Source: an uncultured Shewanella sp.
Lineage (GTDB): Bacteria; Pseudomonadota; Gammaproteobacteria; Enterobacterales; Shewanellaceae
DNA length: 41,644 nt
Assembly (NCBI RefSeq): GCF_947497935.1
Contig: NZ_CANMIO010000026.1
Coordinates: 1-41,644, forward strand
Direction: 5' to 3'
Shown piece by piece: positions 16,581 through 24,781 of this stretch. Under the pieces are notes generated by a model. That model ran no database searches. It had not been told where the DNA came from and saw nothing but the letters and a program-made list of their open reading frames with translations. The translations under genes were made by a program, and so were the position numbers. Position 1 is the first letter of the stretch, and each line of letters begins with the position of its first letter.

Positions 16581-19500
16581 CTAAACTTCTATGGTTATGC
16601 CGTTATTTAAGCCTTGATTTAACCCCATATAAGTTTCAATTTCGCCTAATGGCATAGGTTTGGCGAAGTAGTACCCCTGAATAACATAGCAACCTCGACT
16701 GAAAACATGCTCAAGCTGCTCATGGGTTTCCACGCCCTCCGCAACGACATCTAACTTCAAGTTTCTCGCCAGCTCAATGATGCTGCTCGCTATCGCCTGA
16801 TCGGCCTTATTGGTTGCGATATCGATAAGGAAGGAGCGATCTATTTTAAGGGTGTTAACTTCGAAATGCCTTAAGTATGCCAGTGACGAGTAACCTGTAC
16901 CGAAATCATCGATCGCCACATCGATCCCTATGGTTTTAAGCGCTTTAAGGTGTTGCTTGGCCACCTTAAGCTCTTTCATCAACACCCCTTCAGTGATCTC
17001 TAAAGAGAGCGCAGAGTGTGGCATACCTGTCTCAGCCGTGATCTGCTGAACGCCGCTAATAAAGTCAGGGAGACGAAAGTGCAGAGCAGAGATGTTAACC
17101 GAAACCTTAATCGGTTCGGTCAACTCCTGAGCCCAACGCGCTCCATAAAGACAAGCCTCACGCATGACCCAACGATCAATTTCGACAATCAGGCCACATG
17201 CCTCTGCCACCTTAATAAAGATATCTGTGCGAATAAAACCTTCTTTGGGGTGATTCCAGCGTAATAGTGCTTCCACCCCAACGAGTTTATCATTTTGCAA
17301 AATATCTATTTGAGGCTGAAAGTGCAGCTCGAGCTCATTTCGCTCTATTGCCTTACGTAGATCCGCTTCTAATGCTAAATGATAAAGCGATTCAGCATTG
17401 CGCTCCTCCGAATAATACTTAAAGTGGCCTTTACCCTCTTCCTTAGCGTGATACATAGCTAAGTCGGCATTTTTAATCAACACCTCTGGCTGTTTCGCAT
17501 CTTCCGGCCATAGACTGACACCGATACTAGTTGAGATATAGAACTCCCGACCATAGATCACGAAAGGCTTTTCTATACTCGCTAGTAACTGCTCGCACAA
17601 GTAATTCACGGTATCGATCGTCGGGGTATCACGCAGCAAAATGACAAACTCATCACCACCAAAACGGCACAAGACATTCTCATCTGAAATCAGAGCCTGC
17701 AAACGATTAGATGCTTCAACTAACAGGGCATCTCCCATACTATGACCGTAAGAATCATTCACATGCTTGAACCTGTCTAAGTCCAAAAACAGTAGGGCTA
17801 AGTTCCCGCCCTCTTTTTCAGCTTGATACACTGACTGAGATAATTTGCTCGAGAACAAAGAGCGGTTAGGTAGGCCAGTTAATACATCAAAATTAGCCAG
17901 GCGACGCAGTTCAGCTTCAGTACGTTTACGCTCGGTGATATCCGAAAAAACCACCACATAACGGCTAGCATTGCCACTTGTATTCAAAATAGAGGAGACG
18001 TTCAGCCAAGCCGCGCACCTTTGGCCGTCACCCGTATAAACAGAACACTCTCCAGCCCAACTCACCCCCTGCTGCAGTAGGCTAGCAATACTGGTATTTT
18101 TCTCTTCGCCCTGTAGTACCTCAGAAAAAGCCATGCCGCTCAAACTTTCAGAATCTAATCTAATAATATCCTCAGCGGCCTTATTGCTCACTTGAATAGT
18201 CTCATTGCTATCAAAAATAAGTACTGCTTCTGATGTATTTTCAAAGGCTTGTGCCAATAGATAAACATCATCCTTTAGTTTTCTCTGCTCGGTGATATCA
18301 CTATAAATCCCAGCAACACGCTCAATAGCCCCTGAAATATCATTCCTTTCGACTGGGCGGCCTAACGCACGAACCCAGCCCATACAGCCATCGGTGCGCC
18401 AGTATCGATACTCGACTTCGAATTTATCGGTGCGCTCCTGCAACATATCATTCCATGCCGCCATGACCTCGTCGACATCTTCTTTGTGGATGGGGAACTG
18501 CTCTAACTTCAAGTAAACTTGTGACTGCCCGGCAGATAATACGCCCCCCGTATTTTCTAGACGAAATAGATCGCTCTCCCGCTGCCACTCCCATAGCTCA
18601 GAGTTACTGCCTCTAAGTGCTTGCTTGAGCCGATTCTCACTTTCGGTTAACGCCGAATTGACCCCTTTAAACGCCATCACTTGGCGCTGACGGTATAAAA
18701 TAATTCCGAGGCCCGTTAGCAACAGACACAGCAAAATGCCGCCTTTAAACCAAGAAGTTTGCCACCAATACTTTTCAACGTAGAAACTGTATGAAAATGG
18801 ATTCTCAGACCAAACTTCATTGTCCATACTAAGAATCTCCAGCACATAAGATCCAGATGCTAAACCGGAGATATTAAGTTGGGATTTTCCATCGAGAAAG
18901 ATATAGTTTACCTGTTCGTCTAGCCCGCCTCGACGTAAGCGATACTTAATCTGCATAGGTTTCACGTTGAGGTAGTCATGGCGAGCTAACTGAAAACTGA
19001 TTAAGTGGGCACCGGGTAGAATATGATAGTCATTTTTCGGCATCAAACTCAGTTCAGTGCGATCTTCAAAATAGATTTCTATCGACTCTAGCATTATAGA
19101 ATCATCTGAGATCCTGTTTTCTAATAGCTCGACATCGACCAACATCGCGCCATCAGGGGTACCGAGATATAAGCCCTCTTCGGAGACAAAGTAAGCCCCT
19201 TCATTTAGCTCATCACTTAACAAGCCATCCCGTGGTGAAATCACTATGATCTCACCATCAATCACATTTTCTCTCAGTAACGAGCGAGGACACCCCACGA
19301 TCCGGTAATCGCCAATATTGTCGATAAAGTAGACTGAATCACAACTAACGTCCCAGTTATCAGTCACACTTTTAATCGCACCAGAATGAACATCGAATGA
19401 CAGTAACCCCTGCGACTCCAAACCAAGCCAAAGTTCCCCTGGGTTAACCTCTTTAATAAATCGAATATTCGACTCACCATTTGTTGCAAAACTTAAGGGG

Positions 19501-21059
19501 TCCAATACTGGATGAAAGGTATCTTGAGAGTCTAGGTAGCCAAAAATACGCGAGCCACCGAGCCATAAGCGCTGTTCACTGTCTCGAGTAACAGCAACAA
19601 CCTCAACGGCAATATTACTATTGAGAGCACTACCCAAGCGAATAAGCTTGGGCTCGAGAAATCCTTTTTCCCAATAATAAAGTCCGCTACTAGTTGCAAA
19701 CCAGATCCGCCCTTCAATGAAAGTATCAAAATAGGTGTTATAAACCATTTTATATTCAAGTGAACTGCGGCCGCCTGACCAAGTCGCAAAACTTTGGCTA
19801 TGTAAGGTATCTTTATTTACCACAGATAAACCGTTGGTCGTCGACAACAATAGATACTCGTTATCTAACGGATCAATTTTAAAGATGCTGTCGTTTAGAT
19901 TTATCCCTTGAGGATTAATCGCGTAGGATTTCTGAGTGTGCTTATCGACTAGCATCAAGCCAGCATCGGTACCAAGCCAAATATACTTGTCATCAGCATA
20001 GATGGTCCAGATCACCTCATCTTTAAGCTCGTAGGGAGACCCTTTGGTAAATTTATCAATAATAAAATCGGAGTCGACCGCTAAGATAGCGACCCCATCA
20101 CCGCTGCCACCCACCCAAATCAATCCCGTCTCATCGACGGCAATGTCATAGGTGTAATCTATGTTGGACTTTTGCTTTAATTCGTTGCCGTAGAGCATAC
20201 CTTTTTGGGCATCAGGCAACCATCGTAGCAAACCAGCTCGAGTCGAGAGCCAGAGATAGCCTTGCTTATCTTCGGCCATATTGGTGATATAGTGTTCAAG
20301 CTGTTCGACTTTTTGTATCGACAGGTTTTGTTGGTCAACTTCAAATAGCCCTTTGCTCGAGCTGATCCAAATGCGCCCACTAGAATGCTTGATGACATTT
20401 TTAATCATCCCCCACTCATTTTTCCATGGTAAAACGTCTAATCTAACACCATTAATATCGCGAACTTCTAAATGCTTTTCTTGACCCACAAGCAGACGAT
20501 TATCAGACAGAGATAACATTATCCACCAAAGGTGATCAGGATTACTGGGGAGAAACTTTATTCGCTTAAGGGTCATGCTTTGATAGTTAAATCTAAGCAG
20601 CTCACCATCATAGGTCAAAAAGATTCGATCGCCATTTGTATCTTGTATTTGCGATACGATGCCACTACCACGGTACTCAGGAAATAACTCTGGGCTGCCA
20701 AACTCGACAAATCGATTAGCGTAAATGTCATAAAGATAAGCTTGGTACTTGCCGCTGACTAAGATGTGCTGCTTGCCAAGAGGAACCGAGAGAAAAAGAA
20801 TACTATCGCTGATTTTGGAGTCTAGGCCGACCTTGTCGATTCGGCGAACTTTATTGTTGCTGACTCGATACAGCCCCTCCTCTGTCGCCAACCAAGTAAA
20901 ACCATGCTCATCGAAAGCGATATCCCACACTGTAGCACTGATCAGCCCGTCGCTTGCTGCAAATACTCGCTGAACAACACCGCTAGCCAAGGCGGGCACA
21001 GTGCAAGTTAACAATAATAGAATGGAGGCAAGCCAGATTTTTTTGATTATTATTCTCAC
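16581..21059 (-). CDS. Periplasmic beta-propeller sensor with PAS-PAS-GGDEF-EAL output
   Basis: The 1492-residue protein has a signal peptide (…TCTVPALASG) and a ~650-residue periplasmic region of repeated short motifs (WLATEEGLYR, WLSTRAGLLRW, WVGGSGDGV, WLGTDAGLMLV). These are the two-bladed Reg_prop propeller repeats found in hybrid two-component sensors. A Y_Y_Y-like domain (~690-760) and one membrane segment (near residue 776) follow. The cytoplasmic part has two PAS/PAC units (~810-930 and ~935-1055), GGDEF (motif near 1133, FGGDEF intact) and EAL (EALLR near 1262). All usual EAL catalytic motifs are present (EITEG, DDFGTG, KID, VAEGVET). The RxxD inhibitory site is not seen. It should make and/or break c-di-GMP in response to a periplasmic ligand, possibly a carbohydrate (inference). 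The gene stands alone between the patatin gene and lpdA. Confidence 0.92.
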   Translation of the reverse strand: MRIIIKKIWLASILLLLTCTVPALASGVVQRVFAASDGLISATVWDIAFDEHGFTWLATEEGLYRVSNNKVRRIDKVGLDSKISDSILFLSVPLGKQHILVSGKYQAYLYDIYANRFVEFGSPELFPEYRGSGIVSQIQDTNGDRIFLTYDGELLRFNYQSMTLKRIKFLPSNPDHLWWIMLSLSDNRLLVGQEKHLEVRDINGVRLDVLPWKNEWGMIKNVIKHSSGRIWISSSKGLFEVDQQNLSIQKVEQLEHYITNMAEDKQGYLWLSTRAGLLRWLPDAQKGMLYGNELKQKSNIDYTYDIAVDETGLIWVGGSGDGVAILAVDSDFIIDKFTKGSPYELKDEVIWTIYADDKYIWLGTDAGLMLVDKHTQKSYAINPQGINLNDSIFKIDPLDNEYLLLSTTNGLSVVNKDTLHSQSFATWSGGRSSLEYKMVYNTYFDTFIEGRIWFATSSGLYYWEKGFLEPKLIRLGSALNSNIAVEVVAVTRDSEQRLWLGGSRIFGYLDSQDTFHPVLDPLSFATNGESNIRFIKEVNPGELWLGLESQGLLSFDVHSGAIKSVTDNWDVSCDSVYFIDNIGDYRIVGCPRSLLRENVIDGEIIVISPRDGLLSDELNEGAYFVSEEGLYLGTPDGAMLVDVELLENRISDDSIMLESIEIYFEDRTELSLMPKNDYHILPGAHLISFQLARHDYLNVKPMQIKYRLRRGGLDEQVNYIFLDGKSQLNISGLASGSYVLEILSMDNEVWSENPFSYSFYVEKYWWQTSWFKGGILLCLLLTGLGIILYRQRQVMAFKGVNSALTESENRLKQALRGSNSELWEWQRESDLFRLENTGGVLSAGQSQVYLKLEQFPIHKEDVDEVMAAWNDMLQERTDKFEVEYRYWRTDGCMGWVRALGRPVERNDISGAIERVAGIYSDITEQRKLKDDVYLLAQAFENTSEAVLIFDSNETIQVSNKAAEDIIRLDSESLSGMAFSEVLQGEEKNTSIASLLQQGVSWAGECSVYTGDGQRCAAWLNVSSILNTSGNASRYVVVFSDITERKRTEAELRRLANFDVLTGLPNRSLFSSKLSQSVYQAEKEGGNLALLFLDLDRFKHVNDSYGHSMGDALLVEASNRLQALISDENVLCRFGGDEFVILLRDTPTIDTVNYLCEQLLASIEKPFVIYGREFYISTSIGVSLWPEDAKQPEVLIKNADLAMYHAKEEGKGHFKYYSEERNAESLYHLALEADLRKAIERNELELHFQPQIDILQNDKLVGVEALLRWNHPKEGFIRTDIFIKVAEACGLIVEIDRWVMREACLYGARWAQELTEPIKVSVNISALHFRLPDFISGVQQITAETGMPHSALSLEITEGVLMKELKVAKQHLKALKTIGIDVAIDDFGTGYSSLAYLRHFEVNTLKIDRSFLIDIATNKADQAIASSIIELARNLKLDVVAEGVETHEQLEHVFSRGCYVIQGYYFAKPMPLGEIETYMGLNQGLNNGITIEV

Positions 21060-21151
21060 GTGCTTATGGGATTTTTCATGTTAACCAGAATGTATCATTT
21101 AGCCAACACAGATTCACCCATTGTTCACTTAAAACGTACTCTTCCGAGCTG

Positions 21152-21187
21152 TTAAAAAAAAAGCGCTCAAATGAGCGCTTTTTTTTA
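21152..21187 (-). terminator. Terminator of lpdA
   Basis: Stem AAGCGCTC/GAGCGCTT with a 4-nt loop lies between a long A run and a long T run. It is 12 bases after the lpdA stop codon. The flanking runs also allow termination in the other direction. Confidence 0.9.
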
Positions 21188-21198
21188 TTAGCGAAAGC

Positions 21199-22626
21199 TT
21201 ACTTTTTCTTCTTTGCCTTAGGGTTTGGCAAATCAGTAATTGAACCTTCGTAAATTTCTGCAGCTAAACCAACTGACTCATGCAGTGTTGGGTGAGCGTG
21301 AATGGTTAGTGCTAAATCTTCAGCATCACAACCCATTTCAATTGCTAGGCCAATTTCACCTAGTAGCTCGCCGCCATTAACACCAACAATAGCGCCACCG
21401 ATAACGCGGTGAGTTTCTTTGTCGAAAATTAGCTTAGTCATACCATCTGCACAATCTGATGCGATTGCACGACCACTTGCTGCCCATGGGAAAGTCGCAG
21501 TTTCGTAAGCAACACCTTGCTCTTTAGCTTCTTTCTCAGTTAGACCAACCCAAGCGACTTCTGGGTCTGTGTACGCAATTGATGGAATAACTTTAGGGTC
21601 AAAGTAGTGCTTAAGACCAGAAATCACTTCTGCAGCAACGTGACCTTCATGCACACCTTTGTGTGCAAGCATTGGTTGACCAACGATGTCACCAATTGCA
21701 TAGATGTTTGGTACGTTAGTACGCATCTGCTTATCGACATTGATAAAGCCACGCTCATCAACATTAACGCCAGCTTTGTCTGCGTCTAAACCTTTACCGT
21801 TTGGAATACGGCCGATAGCAACTAATACTGCGTCATAACGTACAGGCTCAGCAGGTGCTTTCTTGCCTTCCATTGTCACGTAGATACCATCTTCTTTGGC
21901 TTCAACTGCAGTCACCTTAGTTTCAAGCATCAAGTTGAACTTCTTCTTGATCTTCTTGGTGTAGACGCGAACAACGTCTTTGTCTGCAGCAGGAATAACT
22001 TGGTCGAACATCTCAACCACGTCAATCTCACTACCTAGTGAAGAGTAAACTGTACCCATCTCTAGACCGATGATACCGCCACCCATAACAAGTAGTTTGC
22101 CAGGCACTTCTTTAAGCTCTAGCGCATCAGTTGAATCCCATACACGTGGATCTTCATGAGGAATAAATGGCAACTGAATTGGACGAGAACCCGCAGCAAT
22201 AATTGCTTGCTCGAAATGAACAACTTTAACGCCGTCTTCACCTTGAACTTCTAGCGTGTTAGGGCCAGTGAACTTACCTAGACCATTAACCACGTCAACC
22301 TTACGCATCTTAGACATGCCGCCTAAACCGCTAGTTAGTTGACCGATTACTGATTGCTTGTATTCACGTAGCTTATCAAGATCAATCTGTGGCTCACCGA
22401 AAACAACACCGTGGCTTGAAACCGCTTTTGCTTCTTCGATAACTTTAGAAACATGAAGCAAAGCTTTAGAAGGGATACAACCGACGTTAAGACATACACC
22501 ACCTAACGTGCTGAAACGTTCAACGATAACAGTATCTAGACCTAAGTCTGCAGCACGGAATGCAGCTGAATAGCCAGCAGGGCCAGCGCCTAGTACAACT
22601 ACCTGAGTTTTAATTTCGTTACTCAT
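21199..22626 (-). CDS. lpdA: Dihydrolipoyl dehydrogenase (E3)
   Basis: E3 reoxidises dihydrolipoyl groups of the pyruvate and 2-oxoglutarate dehydrogenase complexes and the glycine cleavage system, with FAD and NAD+. The 475-residue protein has the FAD motif GAGPAGYSAAFRAADLG, the redox-active disulfide CLNVGC, the NAD motif GGGIIGLEMG, the second FAD motif in 'YAIGDIVGQPMLAHKG' and the C-terminal His-Glu pair in HAHPTLHES. The start MSNEIKTQVVVLG follows the family. It is separated from aceF by a terminator and a ~210-base leader, so it probably also has its own promoter, as E. coli lpd does. A CRP-like site lies about 110 bases upstream. Confidence 0.97.
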   Translation of the reverse strand: MSNEIKTQVVVLGAGPAGYSAAFRAADLGLDTVIVERFSTLGGVCLNVGCIPSKALLHVSKVIEEAKAVSSHGVVFGEPQIDLDKLREYKQSVIGQLTSGLGGMSKMRKVDVVNGLGKFTGPNTLEVQGEDGVKVVHFEQAIIAAGSRPIQLPFIPHEDPRVWDSTDALELKEVPGKLLVMGGGIIGLEMGTVYSSLGSEIDVVEMFDQVIPAADKDVVRVYTKKIKKKFNLMLETKVTAVEAKEDGIYVTMEGKKAPAEPVRYDAVLVAIGRIPNGKGLDADKAGVNVDERGFINVDKQMRTNVPNIYAIGDIVGQPMLAHKGVHEGHVAAEVISGLKHYFDPKVIPSIAYTDPEVAWVGLTEKEAKEQGVAYETATFPWAASGRAIASDCADGMTKLIFDKETHRVIGGAIVGVNGGELLGEIGLAIEMGCDAEDLALTIHAHPTLHESVGLAAEIYEGSITDLPNPKAKKKK

Positions 22627-22733
22627 GTTTTCCTCTATTCTTTTTATGTCGTTGGTGGCACCGAGTTAACGATAAAACCGACTCAACGATAAACTGTGGC
22701 CAAATCTTGTAAGGTGGCCGCATTTTAACCTTT

Positions 22734-22752
22734 GTTTGATGCTGATCACAAT
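22734..22752. promoter_or_regulatory. Possible CRP-binding site upstream of lpdA
   Basis: The core TTTGA-N6-TCACA differs from the CRP consensus at one of ten positions. It is about 110 bases upstream of the lpdA start and about 85 bases after the aceF terminator, where an lpdA promoter would be expected. Confidence 0.35.
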
Positions 22753-22835
22753 CCTAGAAACGCTTAATCTTGCTGATGTTTATTAATAGTGCCAATTAAG
22801 CGAATTAGGTAAGCGACTCAGATAAGCGACCTAGA

Positions 22836-22864
22836 AAATAGGCTGCTTGTATTAAGCAGCCTAT
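22836..22864 (-). terminator. Terminator between aceF and lpdA
   Basis: On the minus strand, an 11 bp perfect stem ATAGGCTGCTT/AAGCAGCCTAT with a 5-nt loop is followed by TTTCT, only 6 bases after the aceF stop codon. The short U run suggests partial read-through into lpdA. Confidence 0.7.
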
Positions 22865-22869
22865 CTGTT

Positions 22870-24768
22870 TTAAAGCACTAAGGTACGAATGTCTGACAAG
22901 CAGTTATTCAAGTACGTGATAAAGCGAGCACCATCGGCGCCATCAATCACACGGTGATCGTAAGACAGTGATAGCGGCAGCATTAAGCGCGGCTCAAACT
23001 CTTTACCATTCCAAACTGGCTTCATGTCTGACTTAGACACACCAAGAATAGCGACTTCAGGAGCATTAACGATTGGCGTAAATGCCGTACCGCCAATACC
23101 ACCTAGGCTTGAGATAGTGAAGCAACCACCCTGCATATCTGCTGCAGTTAACTTACCGCCGCGGGCTTTCTTAGAGATTTCTTTCAGCTCGTCTGATAGC
23201 TCGTGAATGCCTTTCTTGTTCACATCTTTAAATACTGGAACAACAAGACCGTTTGGCGTATCAACCGCGATACCCACGTTAACGTACTTCTTCAAAATCA
23301 AGCTTTCGCCGTCTTCTGACAATGAAGAGTTAAAGGTTGGGAATGCTTCTAGCGCTTTCGCAACCGCCTTCATGATGAACACCAGCGGTGTGATCTTCAT
23401 GCCAGAGTCTTTCTTCGCTTCGGCAGCATTTTGCGCCTTACGGAAAGCTTCTAGTTCTGTGATATCAGCGTCATCCCACTGGGTAACATGTGGGATCTTC
23501 ACCCAGTTACGGTGTAGATTAGCACCAGAAATCTTCTGAATACGTGATAATGGCTTAACTTCTGTTTCACCAAACTTGCTGAAGTCCACTTTTGGCCATG
23601 CAAGTAGGTTTAGCTCACCGCCACCAGCTGCAGTTTTAACTGCGCCAGACTCAACTTGCTTAATAACCGCTTTAATGTAGTTTTGAACATCTTCTTTAAC
23701 TACGCGATTCTTACGGCCAGTACCTTTAACGTTAGCTAGGTTAACGCCTAGTTCACGCGCCATACGGCGGATAACTGGAGAAGCATGAGCGTATGCACTG
23801 TTTTCAACGAAGTCTTCTTTCGCTGCAGGCGCCGCTGCTTGGCTAGTAGCAGGAGCTTGGCTTGCAACAGGAGTTGCAACTGGTGCAGCAGGAGCTGGAG
23901 CAGCCGCCTGTACTGGAGCAGCAACAGGTGCGCTACCAGCCACTTCAAATGTCATAATCAAAGAACCAGTCGATACTTTATCGCCTTGAGCCACTTTAAT
24001 TTCTAACACTTTACCAGCAAACGGTGCAGGTACTTCCATCGCAGCCTTATCACCTTCAACGCTGATAAGCGATTGCTCTTCAGTAACAGTATCACCGACG
24101 CTAACCATGATTTCAGTCACTTCAACTTCATCACCGCCAATGTCTGGCACGTTAACATCTTGCACTGATGGTGCCGATGCCACTGCAGCAGGTGCTGCAA
24201 CTGGCGCTGGAGCCGCGGCAGCAGGAGCAGAACCCGTAACTTCAAAAACCATTACCAAGCTACCAGTAGAGACTTTGTCGCCTACATTCACTTTGATTTC
24301 TTTCAGTACACCAGCAAATGGTGCAGGTACTTCCATAGAAGCCTTGTCACCTTCAACGCTCATTAGCGATTGCTCTTCAGTAACGCTGTCGCCAACAGTG
24401 ACTAAAATTTCAGTCACTTCAACTTCGTCATCACCGATATCCGGCACATGCACTTCTTTTAGCTCAGCCGCAGCTGGTGCAGCAGGAGCCGCAACAGGTG
24501 CTGACTCAACTGCAGCTACAGGAGCAGATGCTGCGCCTTCAGATTCAAAAATCATAATCAATGAATCGGTAGACACTTTGTCACCCACTACCACTTTAAT
24601 TTCTTTAACAATACCCGCAGCAGAAGCTGGAACTTCCATCGCCGCTTTATCGCCTTCTACAGAGATAAGTGATTGTTCTTCTTCAACCTTGTCGCCTACG
24701 CTAACCAAGATCTCAGTCACTTCAACTTCATCGGCACCAATGTCAGGTACATTAATTTCGATTGTCAT
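22870..24768 (-). CDS. aceF: Pyruvate dehydrogenase E2, dihydrolipoyl acetyltransferase
   Basis: E2 is the core of the pyruvate dehydrogenase complex and transfers the acetyl group to CoA. The start chosen is MTIEINVPDIGADEVEV (24768), 13 bases after the aceE stop with AGAGG upstream; the reading frame stays open 38 codons further into aceE, but those residues do not fit the family. The product is 632 residues with three lipoyl domains, each with a GDKAxMEVPA lipoyl-lysine motif, joined by Ala/Pro-rich linkers. A peripheral subunit-binding domain (HASPVIRRMARELGVNL) and the catalytic domain with SYDHRVIDG follow. Three lipoyl domains is the E. coli-like state. It lies between aceE and the lpdA terminator. 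Confidence 0.97.
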   Translation of the reverse strand: MTIEINVPDIGADEVEVTEILVSVGDKVEEEQSLISVEGDKAAMEVPASAAGIVKEIKVVVGDKVSTDSLIMIFESEGAASAPVAAVESAPVAAPAAPAAAELKEVHVPDIGDDEVEVTEILVTVGDSVTEEQSLMSVEGDKASMEVPAPFAGVLKEIKVNVGDKVSTGSLVMVFEVTGSAPAAAAPAPVAAPAAVASAPSVQDVNVPDIGGDEVEVTEIMVSVGDTVTEEQSLISVEGDKAAMEVPAPFAGKVLEIKVAQGDKVSTGSLIMTFEVAGSAPVAAPVQAAAPAPAAPVATPVASQAPATSQAAAPAAKEDFVENSAYAHASPVIRRMARELGVNLANVKGTGRKNRVVKEDVQNYIKAVIKQVESGAVKTAAGGGELNLLAWPKVDFSKFGETEVKPLSRIQKISGANLHRNWVKIPHVTQWDDADITELEAFRKAQNAAEAKKDSGMKITPLVFIMKAVAKALEAFPTFNSSLSEDGESLILKKYVNVGIAVDTPNGLVVPVFKDVNKKGIHELSDELKEISKKARGGKLTAADMQGGCFTISSLGGIGGTAFTPIVNAPEVAILGVSKSDMKPVWNGKEFEPRLMLPLSLSYDHRVIDGADGARFITYLNNCLSDIRTLVL

Positions 24769-24781
24769 TTTGTATTGCCTC

